Positions 18,476 to 26,807 of a stretch of 57,402 nt of DNA are shown here, in pieces. Origin of the DNA: Salinivirgaceae bacterium (GTDB lineage: Bacteria; Bacteroidota; Bacteroidia; Bacteroidales; Salinivirgaceae); contig JAQVXQ010000003.1 in the NCBI GenBank assembly GCA_028709085.1, positions 1-57,402 on the forward strand. The letters are read 5' to 3'. A program made the position numbers and the translations under genes. The notes beneath the pieces are model-generated. The model did no database searches. It was not told where the DNA came from and was given only the letters and a program-made list of their open reading frames with translations. Positions within the stretch are counted from its first letter, which is position 1; each line of letters opens with the position of its first letter.

Positions 18476-19894
18476 ATGCGACACCTTTCCGTTTTTTTAT
18501 TTTTAATTATAGCATTTTCCTCACAATCAACCATAAAAGCCCAAATTAAAATATTATCGGCCGACACGGTAATTGCAACTGCGTATAGTGAAACGACACT
18601 GCAAGATTCCATTTATATTTTCCAAGGCCCGGGAGCCAATGGATGGTCGATAAATATGAGTGCGCAAGGGGCCGATACTACCGGACTTCTCTCCGATTTT
18701 AAATGGGATCGATGGAACGCAAACTCAGCAAGCAATTGGGATAGCGTTAAATACGAAACACAAAAGGAGACCTCTACAATAACTACTGATATATCAGGGG
18801 GCTACAAACTTCATTTTGTCAACTCACGAATTGACACAACCTACTATTTTTGGTTCTATTCAAACAATCTGAATGTACGGTTACATCACAAAAAAGATTG
18901 CGAGGAAATTAAAATTCGAGGAATAAGCGGAGGATTGTCTTTCACCTACGCTGACATTCACGGTAGCGAGCCCTTTACACAGCATATAGTTGAAAATGGG
19001 CTAACCTACAATTGGCGTCTCGATTTCTTTAACGAAGAGTTTCAAGATTGGGAACCCTTGGAAGAACAACCAACATTTTCGCCAGTGGCTGCACCTCTAT
19101 TAGGTGCTCTAACAGAACACAAACTATATCGATTTGTGGTTATCCTTAAAGACAGCCTGGGGCACTACTCTTTGGATAGCATGATATATCAATCCATTGG
19201 CGTTGATGCAAACTTCACCGCTGCATACAACGACTCAATCATCGATCTGGATCAAGAGCAAATTGAGAAAGAGGCCCCTTTTAAAGTGCAATTTAAAAAT
19301 TTAAGCAAAAATGCGATTTCATACGAGTGGTCTTTTTGGAATCGAACCGAGTCACTATACGAAAATGGCGACACCATTTGGAAAACATTATACAACTTTG
19401 AACCTCTCGACTCCTTAGAGTATCGTGTTCCCGGAAGTTATACCGTAAAACTTAAAGCTTTTGGACGCCCCTTTATCGAAGATGGAATAGAACAAACCTG
19501 TATCGATTCACAAATAAATCGCATCAAAAACAGAGATTATATAAAAATTCTCTTTAGCTCCATTGGTAAATTCCCAAATGTAATAACGCCCACTCTTGGC
19601 TCATACGACAAGCCCCAATTTAACTTCCAATCCAATGATTCGAAAGAAGAAGGAACCGAACCCCTTTCTCTAAGAGAGATGGAGATTAAAATATATGACC
19701 GTGGAGGTCAAAAAGTATATGAATATCGTGGCGACGATGACGACTGGGAAGGTTGGAACGGAAAACGAAACAATACAGGGCGTTACGTAAAAGATGGAGT
19801 CTATTTTTGGGTCATTACAGCAACAGGATGGGACAATGTAGAATATCAACAACGCGGATTTGTTCATGTAATGGGAACCAAACAGTCCGATTAA
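18476..19894 (+). CDS. Secreted PKD-like protein with gliding-motility-type (CHU_C) C-terminal domain
   Basis: A secreted protein of 472 residues. The start at 18476 gives a clean signal peptide (RHLSVFLFLIIAFSS, cleavage near KAQ). Residues about 255-330 look like a PKD-type beta-sandwich (APFKVQFKNLSKNAISYEWSF, split around Phe-Lys). The last ~90 residues match the CHU_C family: MEIKIYDRGGQKVYEY, WNGKRNN, GRYVKDGVYFWVI. Such C-termini are known sorting signals for the type IX secretion system, so surface delivery is inferred. The middle region has no domain I recognise. The next gene, mutS2, has its own promoter beginning 8 bases after this stop, so no functional link is implied. Confidence 0.82.
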   Translation: MRHLSVFLFLIIAFSSQSTIKAQIKILSADTVIATAYSETTLQDSIYIFQGPGANGWSINMSAQGADTTGLLSDFKWDRWNANSASNWDSVKYETQKETSTITTDISGGYKLHFVNSRIDTTYYFWFYSNNLNVRLHHKKDCEEIKIRGISGGLSFTYADIHGSEPFTQHIVENGLTYNWRLDFFNEEFQDWEPLEEQPTFSPVAAPLLGALTEHKLYRFVVILKDSLGHYSLDSMIYQSIGVDANFTAAYNDSIIDLDQEQIEKEAPFKVQFKNLSKNAISYEWSFWNRTESLYENGDTIWKTLYNFEPLDSLEYRVPGSYTVKLKAFGRPFIEDGIEQTCIDSQINRIKNRDYIKILFSSIGKFPNVITPTLGSYDKPQFNFQSNDSKEEGTEPLSLREMEIKIYDRGGQKVYEYRGDDDDWEGWNGKRNNTGRYVKDGVYFWVITATGWDNVEYQQRGFVHVMGTKQSD

Positions 19895-19902
19895 TATTTC
19901 CC

Positions 19903-19933
19903 TTTGCAATTCGCAATATGCTGTTTACCTTTG
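19903..19933 (+). promoter_or_regulatory. Full Bacteroidota promoter for mutS2
   Basis: TTTG (19903-19906), a 19-base spacer, and TACCTTTG (19926-19933) match both consensus elements exactly. Transcription would begin near 19940, 12 bases before the GTG at 19952. The same 19-base geometry is found at the rpsL promoter in this window. Confidence 0.75.
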
Positions 19934-19951
19934 CACAAAATTGAACACACC

Positions 19952-22411
19952 GTGCTTTACCCCGACGATATAGAATTTAAACTAGGCTTTAGTGCCATAC
20001 GAAATCAAATAGCTGACCGATGCTTGTCGCCTCTTGGTGCTGAATTGACTGATAATATGGTCTTTATGACCGACATCAACGCCATAGAACTGGAACACAA
20101 TCGGACATTTGAATTTGTAAAGATTATCCAAAACGGACTCGATTTCCCAAGCGACAACTTTTTCGACCTACGTCCCGTCTTTTCAAGAATCAGACCGCAG
20201 GGAACCTACCCAATTCCCGAAGAGGTTTTAACCATGAAATTGTCGCTCCGAACACTGAAAACCATTGCACTATTTTTTAAATCGGACGAGAAAAAACAAC
20301 AATTTCCGCACCTTTCCGAAACGGCATCAAAACTCAAACTCTACCCTTTTGTTTTCGATTTAACCGACAAAATAGTAGGAAAAACAGCAACCATTCGCGA
20401 TAACGCTTCGCCCGAACTTGCTCGAATACGCAGAGCCATCAGCGATAAGCAACAACAGGTTTCAAAAGTAGTTGCCCAACTTTTCAGACAGGCACAAAGC
20501 GGAGGCTGGGCCGATCCAGACTCACAACCCGTAATTCGCGACGGCAGATTGATGATTCCAATTTTAGCCCCTTTTAAACGGCAAATACGCGGAATAATAC
20601 ACGATGAATCAACCACCGGGAAAACAGTTTTTATTGAACCCGGACAAGCGGTTGAGATAAATAACGCCATTCGCGAAGATATTGCCGAGGAGAAACGCGA
20701 AATCAGACGAATCCTGATTGCTTTTGCCGATGAGATACGACCCTATCTTGCCGACCTGTCGGAAGCATACGCCATTCTTGGAATATTTGATTTTACAAGA
20801 GCAAAATCACTATTATCCATCTCACTCAATGCCAACAAGATAACCATTATCGACGAACCAATTATTGAGCTAGAAGATGCTGTAAATCCCATTCTCTATC
20901 TAAATTTTAAGTCGGAACAGAAAACGGTTGTTCCATTAAACATTACACTCATTCCCGAAGAGCGAATCCTATTAATTAGTGGACCCAATGCCGGCGGAAA
21001 ATCGGTGGCTCTAAAGTCAGTTGGAATACTCCAATACATGATGCAGTGCGGCATTCCCATATCGGCACGCGATAGTTCACGACTGGGAATCTTCAAAAGC
21101 ATTTTTATTAATATTGGCGATGACCAAAGCATCGACAACGACCTATCGACCTACAGCTCGCATCTGCTCCACATGAAACAGACATTGCGCCACTGCGACA
21201 ATCGCTCTTTGGTGCTTATTGATGAGTTTGGAAGTGGAACCGAGCCGGTAATTGGTGGCGCCATTGCGGAAGCTATCCTCGACAAACTAAACGAGAGCCA
21301 CGTTTTTGGAGTAATAACAACTCACTACAGCAACTTAAAACACTACGCATCCCAAACTCCAGGCATTGCCAATGGCGCAATGATGTTCGATACGGCCAAA
21401 ATTGAACCCACCTTTAAACTGGAACAAGGGAAACCCGGCGGTTCGTTTGCCATCGAAATTGCCCATAAAATTGGATTGCCCACCGACGTTATTAACGATG
21501 CCAAAAACAGAGCCGGAGAAGATACCGCCAACTTCGATAAACACCTGCGCGAAATTCTGCGCGATAAAAAATATTACGAAGATAAACGCGATCAAATTCG
21601 CCGACAGGAAAAGCGTTTGGAAGAGGTGATTCAAAAACAGTTACAGTTTTTGGACGAAGCGCAGAAGACAAAATCGGAAATTAAAAAACAATCGCGCGAC
21701 GAAGCTGAAAAGTTTTTGGCCGAAGTGAATAAGCGTGTCGAAAGTGCAATTAGAGAGATTCGTGAATCGCAAGCCGACAAAGAAAAAACATCCGCAATTC
21801 GGAAAGATTTGGAGTCACTACGACAGGATATTAAAAATGGCAAAAAATCGAAAAGCGACACCATTGATTTACAGATTGAAAACGTCCATAGAGTTGCCCG
21901 AAAGCACAATATAGCAACAAAAAAAGATCAAGAAGAGAGCAAACCCAAAGTGCTCGAAAAGGGCGATTACGTGAAAATTGTTGGACAAACCACCATTGGA
22001 CAAATAATTGAGATTTCGGCAAAAATAGCCGCTGTGGCTTTTGGCGATTTTATTACCACCGTGTCACCCAAAAAACTGGAGTATTTAAGCAACAACCAAG
22101 CCCGAAAAGAACTTCGTGGCAGTCAGAAATCGCAGTTCAACAGCGAGATGTCAAAAAAGCGAATCTCCTTCAGACCCCATATTGATGTGCGCGGGAAATT
22201 TGCCGATGAAGCCATAATGCTGATTGGCGAATTTATTGATAGCGCCATTATGGTTGATGCCAAGGAGTTGAAAATATTGCATGGACGTGGCAGCGGAATT
22301 TTGCGCCAAGTAATTCGAGAATATCTAAAAACCGTACACCAAGTTCAAAGCGTTGCCGATGAGCATATTGAACAAGGAGGCGATGGAATATCGGTGGTAA
22401 AACTACACTAA
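19952..22411 (+). CDS. mutS2: Endonuclease MutS2 (Smr-domain MutS paralogue)
   Basis: MutS2 is a MutS-type ATPase with a C-terminal Smr nuclease, implicated in limiting recombination and, in some bacteria, in splitting collided ribosomes. I start it at GTG 19952 (V-LYPDDIEFKLGF), giving 819 residues, because the promoter overlaps the region upstream. A TTG-initiated reading from 19904 would add 16 residues encoded by promoter DNA. Walker A is GPNAGGKS (about 344-351), Walker B is LVLIDEFGSGTEP (about 420), a long coiled coil spans about 500-660, and the Smr domain (about 737-819) has IDVRGKFADEA and HGRGSGILRQ. MutS mismatch-recognition domain I is absent, as expected of MutS2. Confidence 0.95.
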   Translation: MLYPDDIEFKLGFSAIRNQIADRCLSPLGAELTDNMVFMTDINAIELEHNRTFEFVKIIQNGLDFPSDNFFDLRPVFSRIRPQGTYPIPEEVLTMKLSLRTLKTIALFFKSDEKKQQFPHLSETASKLKLYPFVFDLTDKIVGKTATIRDNASPELARIRRAISDKQQQVSKVVAQLFRQAQSGGWADPDSQPVIRDGRLMIPILAPFKRQIRGIIHDESTTGKTVFIEPGQAVEINNAIREDIAEEKREIRRILIAFADEIRPYLADLSEAYAILGIFDFTRAKSLLSISLNANKITIIDEPIIELEDAVNPILYLNFKSEQKTVVPLNITLIPEERILLISGPNAGGKSVALKSVGILQYMMQCGIPISARDSSRLGIFKSIFINIGDDQSIDNDLSTYSSHLLHMKQTLRHCDNRSLVLIDEFGSGTEPVIGGAIAEAILDKLNESHVFGVITTHYSNLKHYASQTPGIANGAMMFDTAKIEPTFKLEQGKPGGSFAIEIAHKIGLPTDVINDAKNRAGEDTANFDKHLREILRDKKYYEDKRDQIRRQEKRLEEVIQKQLQFLDEAQKTKSEIKKQSRDEAEKFLAEVNKRVESAIREIRESQADKEKTSAIRKDLESLRQDIKNGKKSKSDTIDLQIENVHRVARKHNIATKKDQEESKPKVLEKGDYVKIVGQTTIGQIIEISAKIAAVAFGDFITTVSPKKLEYLSNNQARKELRGSQKSQFNSEMSKKRISFRPHIDVRGKFADEAIMLIGEFIDSAIMVDAKELKILHGRGSGILRQVIREYLKTVHQVQSVADEHIEQGGDGISVVKLH

Positions 22412-22863
22412 TAAAACAACACTTTATTTTTAGAACCGATTGCTTTGCTGCGAGTAAAATCGTTATTGCAAACGCTCCGCTCGTGGCAAACTGCCAAAAT
22501 CTCCGCCGCCGTAGGTGGCAAATAGCGATAGAAATCGTCAATTGAAATGAATCCATCGCTCCGTAGGTGCGACATGTTTTCATATTTTGTTTATTGCACA
22601 CCAAACCACGTGCGTATCCATTTTCACCATCGTTTTTCCTATCACTCTTTGCCCACGATGTTGGCGATGAGAGAATATTAATATCTTTCGCCATGAAATA
22701 GCACCAGATTGCTTCTCTAAGCCCGCAATAACACAATCTATAATAGAACAATCACAAAATAAACAACCATTAAACCAAAACATTTTTGCTTTTTTGGACT
22801 TATTATGCAATCAAAACCCTAATTTTGGTTAATTTGTAAAAAACGATACTAAACTCCATAAAA
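22412..22863. other. Intergenic region after mutS2
   Basis: No gene is supported in these 452 bases. The left half holds a repeat-like fragment (see the separate entry). The right half is AT-rich and should contain the promoter of the proline dehydrogenase gene; the nearest candidate is TTAATTTG at about 22829-22836, one base off the consensus. A minus-strand frame covering 22248-22751 overlaps mutS2 and reads like translated repeat DNA. Confidence 0.45.
22441..22580. repeat. Possible remnant of a Bacteroidota intergenic repeat
   Basis: This stretch is more GC-rich than its surroundings. It contains the 9-mer CCGTAGGTG twice in the same orientation (22509-22517 and 22561-22569, 52 bases apart). 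The second copy continues as CGACATG after a CATCGCT lead-in. Phrases of this type recur in intergenic repeats of many Bacteroidota genomes as I remember them. No other copy lies in this window, so repeat status is an inference. Confidence 0.35.
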
Positions 22864-24042
22864 ATGCAGAAAATAGATTTCACAAACACAGAAATTGCGT
22901 TTAACGATAAAACCAACGGTGACCTTGCGTGGGCAAAACATCTTTTCACCATCATCAAAAGTCCGTTGATGGTAAAAACAGGGAAACATTTACTGAACAT
23001 AGCACTCACAATCCGATTTCCCATTAGATGGATTGTAAAACCGACACTATATCGCCATTTTGTTGGGGGAGAAACCATTGATAAATGTCTGCCCAGAGTC
23101 GAGAAATTAAGCAACTCGAAGGTGAAATCCATACTAGACTATTCCGTAGAGGGCGCCGATTCGGAGAAAGCTTTTAATGCTGTTTTTGACGAAATAGTCC
23201 GGACAATTGAAATTACGGCACAAAATCCAAATGTCGAATTTGCTGTTTTCAAGCCAACAGCACTGGTGTTTCCCGACATATTAAAAAAAAGTGGGTTCGA
23301 CAACGTTGACCTATCGGAGTTAGAGACAAAAGGACTCGATAATTTTATTTCACGTGTCGATCAACTCTGCCAAATAGCACACGATAGGGATGTGAAATTA
23401 CTAATCGATGCCGAAGATGTTTGGTATCAACAAAGCATCGACAATGTGGTAGTTGCCATGATGAAAAAATACAACGGCAAAAAGCCCATCGTTTGGAATA
23501 CATGGCAAATGTATCGCACCGACCGCTTGCAGAACCTCGACGAAACATTTCAGAATGCGCGGAACGACAACTATTTTGTTGGGGTGAAATTTGTCCGTGG
23601 AGCCTATATGGAAAAAGAACGAAAACGAGCAATTACAGGTAAATACCCCTCTCCGATTCATCCAAACAAAGAAGCAACCGATAAAGCATATGATGATGGA
23701 TTAACATTGGCAATGGAAAATATCGATATTTGTGAGATTTTTAACGGAACACATAACGAAAATAGTGTTCAACTCTTAGTAAACCGCATTGAAAACAAAA
23801 AGCTTGAACCCAATGATTCCCGAATTTGGTTTTCACAGCTGTATGGAATGAGCGATCATATTTCGTACAATCTAGCACATGCCGGATACAACGTTGTTAA
23901 ATATATTCCTTACGGACCGGTTCGAAGTGTTGCTCCATACCTGATTCGAAGAGCCGAAGAAAACACATCCATTAAAGGACAAACCAATAGGGAATTATCC
24001 CTACTTTTACAAGAACTTAAACGTCGCAAAAAAGAATTATGA
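22864..24042 (+). CDS. Proline dehydrogenase
   Basis: This FAD enzyme oxidises proline to pyrroline-5-carboxylate, the first step of proline catabolism, and passes electrons to quinones. The 392 residues form the PRODH beta/alpha barrel: FKPTALVF, LLIDAEDVWYQQ, NTWQMYRTDRLQNL, VGVKFVRGAYMEKER (with the flavin- and substrate-binding Lys/Arg), GTHNENS, QLYGMSDHIS and, at the end, KYIPYGPVRSVAPYLIRRAEEN, where the paired Arg residues bind the substrate carboxylate. The domain is monofunctional: no DNA-binding or P5C dehydrogenase part as in PutA. No P5C dehydrogenase gene is nearby. Its stop overlaps the next start as ATGA, implying coupled translation. Confidence 0.95.
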   Translation: MQKIDFTNTEIAFNDKTNGDLAWAKHLFTIIKSPLMVKTGKHLLNIALTIRFPIRWIVKPTLYRHFVGGETIDKCLPRVEKLSNSKVKSILDYSVEGADSEKAFNAVFDEIVRTIEITAQNPNVEFAVFKPTALVFPDILKKSGFDNVDLSELETKGLDNFISRVDQLCQIAHDRDVKLLIDAEDVWYQQSIDNVVVAMMKKYNGKKPIVWNTWQMYRTDRLQNLDETFQNARNDNYFVGVKFVRGAYMEKERKRAITGKYPSPIHPNKEATDKAYDDGLTLAMENIDICEIFNGTHNENSVQLLVNRIENKKLEPNDSRIWFSQLYGMSDHISYNLAHAGYNVVKYIPYGPVRSVAPYLIRRAEENTSIKGQTNRELSLLLQELKRRKKEL

Positions 24043-24512
24043 TTATAGAAAACACTAAGCAAGCGAGCAAAATAAAACTCTTTTTCATGTTAATTCCGGT
24101 TGTCTTTACGGCATCGATACTCGCATTATTACTTTTAGAGATTCCCAACTATTTTTGGCATGTTGTTGCACTTGGCACATTTATGGTTATAATGTTTGTG
24201 GTTTTAAGTTTACTGCAATTCAACTACATTCATTTTGAACAGACACCACAAAAAATCCTATTTCGTTTTTACGGTATTGGGCCATTAAACAAGAAATACC
24301 AAACATTTAAAATAAATCCACCGCTTTTTATTACCCACAAAATAGAGCGGGACATTTTTGGACTTGTTCCAAAGCTATATCTCTATGTATCAATAAAAAA
24401 CGAAATCGCAAAATATCCTCCCATTAGCATTACAGGGCTCTCTAAGAATCAGCGTCAACAATTGATTAATGCCCTTACTGCATTGGAAACGATGAACAAA
24501 AAGAGAACATAG
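24039..24512 (+). CDS. Small two-helix membrane protein coupled to proline dehydrogenase
   Basis: A 157-residue protein I cannot name. Two membrane helices (about 13-32 and 38-60) form a hairpin with both ends inside, followed by a ~95-residue soluble part with alternating strands (NYIHFEQTPQKILFRFYG, VPKLYLYVSIKN) and a final helix (KNQRQQLINALTALE), a layout resembling membrane-anchored PH-like domains. The start codon overlaps the stop of the proline dehydrogenase gene (ATGA), so the two are made together. A role in anchoring or controlling proline oxidation at the membrane is an inference from that coupling only. Confidence 0.75.
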   Translation: MIIENTKQASKIKLFFMLIPVVFTASILALLLLEIPNYFWHVVALGTFMVIMFVVLSLLQFNYIHFEQTPQKILFRFYGIGPLNKKYQTFKINPPLFITHKIERDIFGLVPKLYLYVSIKNEIAKYPPISITGLSKNQRQQLINALTALETMNKKRT

Positions 24513-24665
24513 TAATCTATTTGTAATTGACGATAACGATTTCCTTTTGACGACCACCCGAAGAACGACCAATCTTGAATCATCAAAAAAACAAGATTAA
24601 TTGATTCAACAGTACTACATCAATATTTTTTTCATACAGCTCAAATTTGACTAAAACAGGAGATT

Positions 24666-25367
24666 ATGACCGAAAACATAACACAAGACATTTCCATACT
24701 CTACGAAGACGAGTTCCTGATTTTTGTCAATAAACCCAACAATATGGCCATTCATCGAAGCCAAGGGATGCCCCACGATGAACCCGTCTTACTCAGTTGT
24801 TTGGGAAAGCAAATAGAAACCGAACTTTTCAACGTTCACCGACTCGATGCTAAAACCTCGGGTGTGGTTTTATTGGCCAAAGAACGCAAAATTGCAAATC
24901 AGCTAACCTCCGCATTCGAAAGACACGAAGTAGAGAAAAAATATATTGCCCTTGTACGCGGAAAACTCCCCGAAACAGGCATTTTCGATACTACTGTACA
25001 AAAACAAGCCAAAGGCCGACAAGTTCAAGCAGAAACTCGTTATAAACGACTGGAACTTTTCACCTCCAACATCTCCTACAAAACATTTGAAAACATTGAG
25101 CTTAGTTTAGCCGAAATAGAACCAATAACCGGCCGATGGCACCAAATCCGACAACATTTTTGTTACAATCGGTTCGATATTATTGGCGACAACAACCATG
25201 GCGACCGAACTTTAAATCACATTATTGAAGAACGAATTAACCATAAGCAACTCTATTTGCACGCTCAAACATTGGAGATTAAGCATCCTATAAATGAGCA
25301 TATTATAAAAATAACAACTCCAATTCCAGAGATTTTTAACGAAACAATTAAAATTTTAAATTGTTAA
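24666..25367 (+). CDS. truC: tRNA pseudouridine synthase, TruC/RluA family
   Basis: An RluA-family pseudouridine synthase of 233 residues without an S4 domain, the size and form of TruC, which modifies U65 of certain tRNAs in E. coli. The opening ILYEDEFLIFVNKPNNMAIH and the catalytic motif NVHRLDAKTSG (Asp61) are clear, followed by VRGKLPETG and the RNA-binding RWHQIRQHF block. TruC is favoured over RluC/RluD because of length and the HRS-type residue run after the first strand (AIHRSQGM), but target assignment is from family similarity. It lies 153 bases after the membrane-protein gene and seems independent. Confidence 0.88.
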   Translation: MTENITQDISILYEDEFLIFVNKPNNMAIHRSQGMPHDEPVLLSCLGKQIETELFNVHRLDAKTSGVVLLAKERKIANQLTSAFERHEVEKKYIALVRGKLPETGIFDTTVQKQAKGRQVQAETRYKRLELFTSNISYKTFENIELSLAEIEPITGRWHQIRQHFCYNRFDIIGDNNHGDRTLNHIIEERINHKQLYLHAQTLEIKHPINEHIIKITTPIPEIFNETIKILNC

Positions 25368-25413
25368 CACATTAGACTATTCCATAGCAAATCCTGCATT
25401 AAAAACACACCAA

Positions 25414-26604
25414 ATGATACGCTTAACAATTGGATTCCAGATAATGCTCTCCTGCGCACTTTTCGTAAACACGATAACAGCGCAAACCAACGACAGCAAA
25501 AAGGCTGACATGGTATCGGAAATCTTCAAAAACCGATCACTTCTTAAAGAGAATATACTAGATGAAAACACACTAAACATCGAAAAACTTTACCAAACTC
25601 TTGAATCACAATCCAATAGAAGCAGTTTTAGCGCGCTTAATTATCGTGAACAAATATTAATTTTAGCGTGGTTGAAAAAATACGACCAACTGATTGAAAA
25701 AGCACTGACAATTACCAGTGAACAGGAAAAAGAGGAACGTGTACTGAAACTTTCGGTAAGCGATTTTTTAGAGGAAACGCTTATTCATCAAACAACACAA
25801 AGGATAGGCGATATTGTTGAAAACATAAAACAAACATCGCTAAATGATAATGAGAAACTGTTTGCTGAAATAGCATTAAAATGGATTTTAAAAGAAAATA
25901 AGAGAGACGGGATCAATCAGGCGACAATCAATGAACTAAGTAAAGAGTATCTCGAGCAATTTCCGAAAGGCGAACATGCAACCGTAATAAAAACAACATT
26001 CCAAAATAACGACAAAACAGGAGATTATGGATATAGTGCCATGATTGGCGCAGGAGTAAATCTATCCGACAAAAAAAACAACGATGTTTTCACTTCGCCG
26101 GGATTACTCACCATCGATTTCGACTATCACATAAAAAGGTACGGTTTTGGAGTTAGCGCAATGACCTATATTACAAAAACAGCCACAGCCTTACCGCTCA
26201 ACGATACAGAACTATGGAACGAAAACAGTGCTACAAATCACCTCGTTTTATCGTTGCATGGCGCTTATAAACCGTGGCAAACGGATAAAAACACCTTGAT
26301 TATCCGCGCTGGATATCAAAGCGGTTGGATTATTCCCATAGGAAACGATGCCGTTAACAATCCCGCGCTTGACAATTATTCGGTTAAGATGTACGGCATA
26401 CGACTATCGACAGCAATCAGTCATGTTTTTAAACAACGAACCATTTCTACATTAGATCCCGATCGCCAAAATATCTCACAATATGGCATCCAACTGCAAT
26501 ATTCCATGGGCATAAATCAATACAGCAAAGAAATAAAAGGAGTATCACTGAGTCACTCCATAACTTTTGGATTCTATTTGGGCGGATTTAACAAACAAAG
26601 TTAA
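25414..26604 (+). CDS. Exported protein: helical N-terminal part plus putative outer-membrane barrel
   Basis: I do not recognise this 396-residue protein. Residues 1-23 are a signal peptide (cleavage after TITAQ is plausible). Residues about 25-195 are strongly helical and charged (KTSLNDNEKLFAEIALKWIL region). From about 205 the sequence changes to alternating hydrophobic strands separated by polar turns (YGYSAMIGAGVNL, LTIDFDYHIKRYGFGVSAM, HLVLSLHGAYKPW, TLIIRAGYQSGW, YGIQLQYSMGI, HSITFGFYLGGF), the pattern of an 8- to 10-stranded outer-membrane barrel. A periplasmic helical domain hung from a small barrel is the likely structure. It starts 46 bases after truC and may be cotranscribed with it. 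Confidence 0.75.
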   Translation: MIRLTIGFQIMLSCALFVNTITAQTNDSKKADMVSEIFKNRSLLKENILDENTLNIEKLYQTLESQSNRSSFSALNYREQILILAWLKKYDQLIEKALTITSEQEKEERVLKLSVSDFLEETLIHQTTQRIGDIVENIKQTSLNDNEKLFAEIALKWILKENKRDGINQATINELSKEYLEQFPKGEHATVIKTTFQNNDKTGDYGYSAMIGAGVNLSDKKNNDVFTSPGLLTIDFDYHIKRYGFGVSAMTYITKTATALPLNDTELWNENSATNHLVLSLHGAYKPWQTDKNTLIIRAGYQSGWIIPIGNDAVNNPALDNYSVKMYGIRLSTAISHVFKQRTISTLDPDRQNISQYGIQLQYSMGINQYSKEIKGVSLSHSITFGFYLGGFNKQS

Positions 26605-26765
26605 CCTACGATCATACTCCCAACATGCTTATTTTCAATACAAAATCATCGAATTAATAAAAGGGTTGTTTACCTAGGACATTTCTAGATCTCTCAATCA
26701 ATACTTTTATCAGATCGAGGAACAAATAAAAAAGAATGAGAAATTCATTTCCAACATATATTGCT

Positions 26766-26773
26766 TAGTTTTG
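26766..26773 (+). promoter_or_regulatory. Promoter -7 box of the TPR protein gene
   Basis: TAGTTTTG matches TAnnTTTG exactly and puts transcription start near 26780, compatible with translation from 26808 or from the second in-frame ATG at 26841. The -33 element is not clear. Confidence 0.45.
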
Positions 26774-26807
26774 TTTTCAACAAAGCAAGTACAACACTCA
26801 TTAATAT

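Noticed and set aside
22248-22751. Minus-strand reading frame of 167 codons
   Set aside because: It overlaps the 3' end of mutS2, the sequence is rich in Arg, Cys and His without domain character, and it covers the repeat-like fragment, which often yields false frames.
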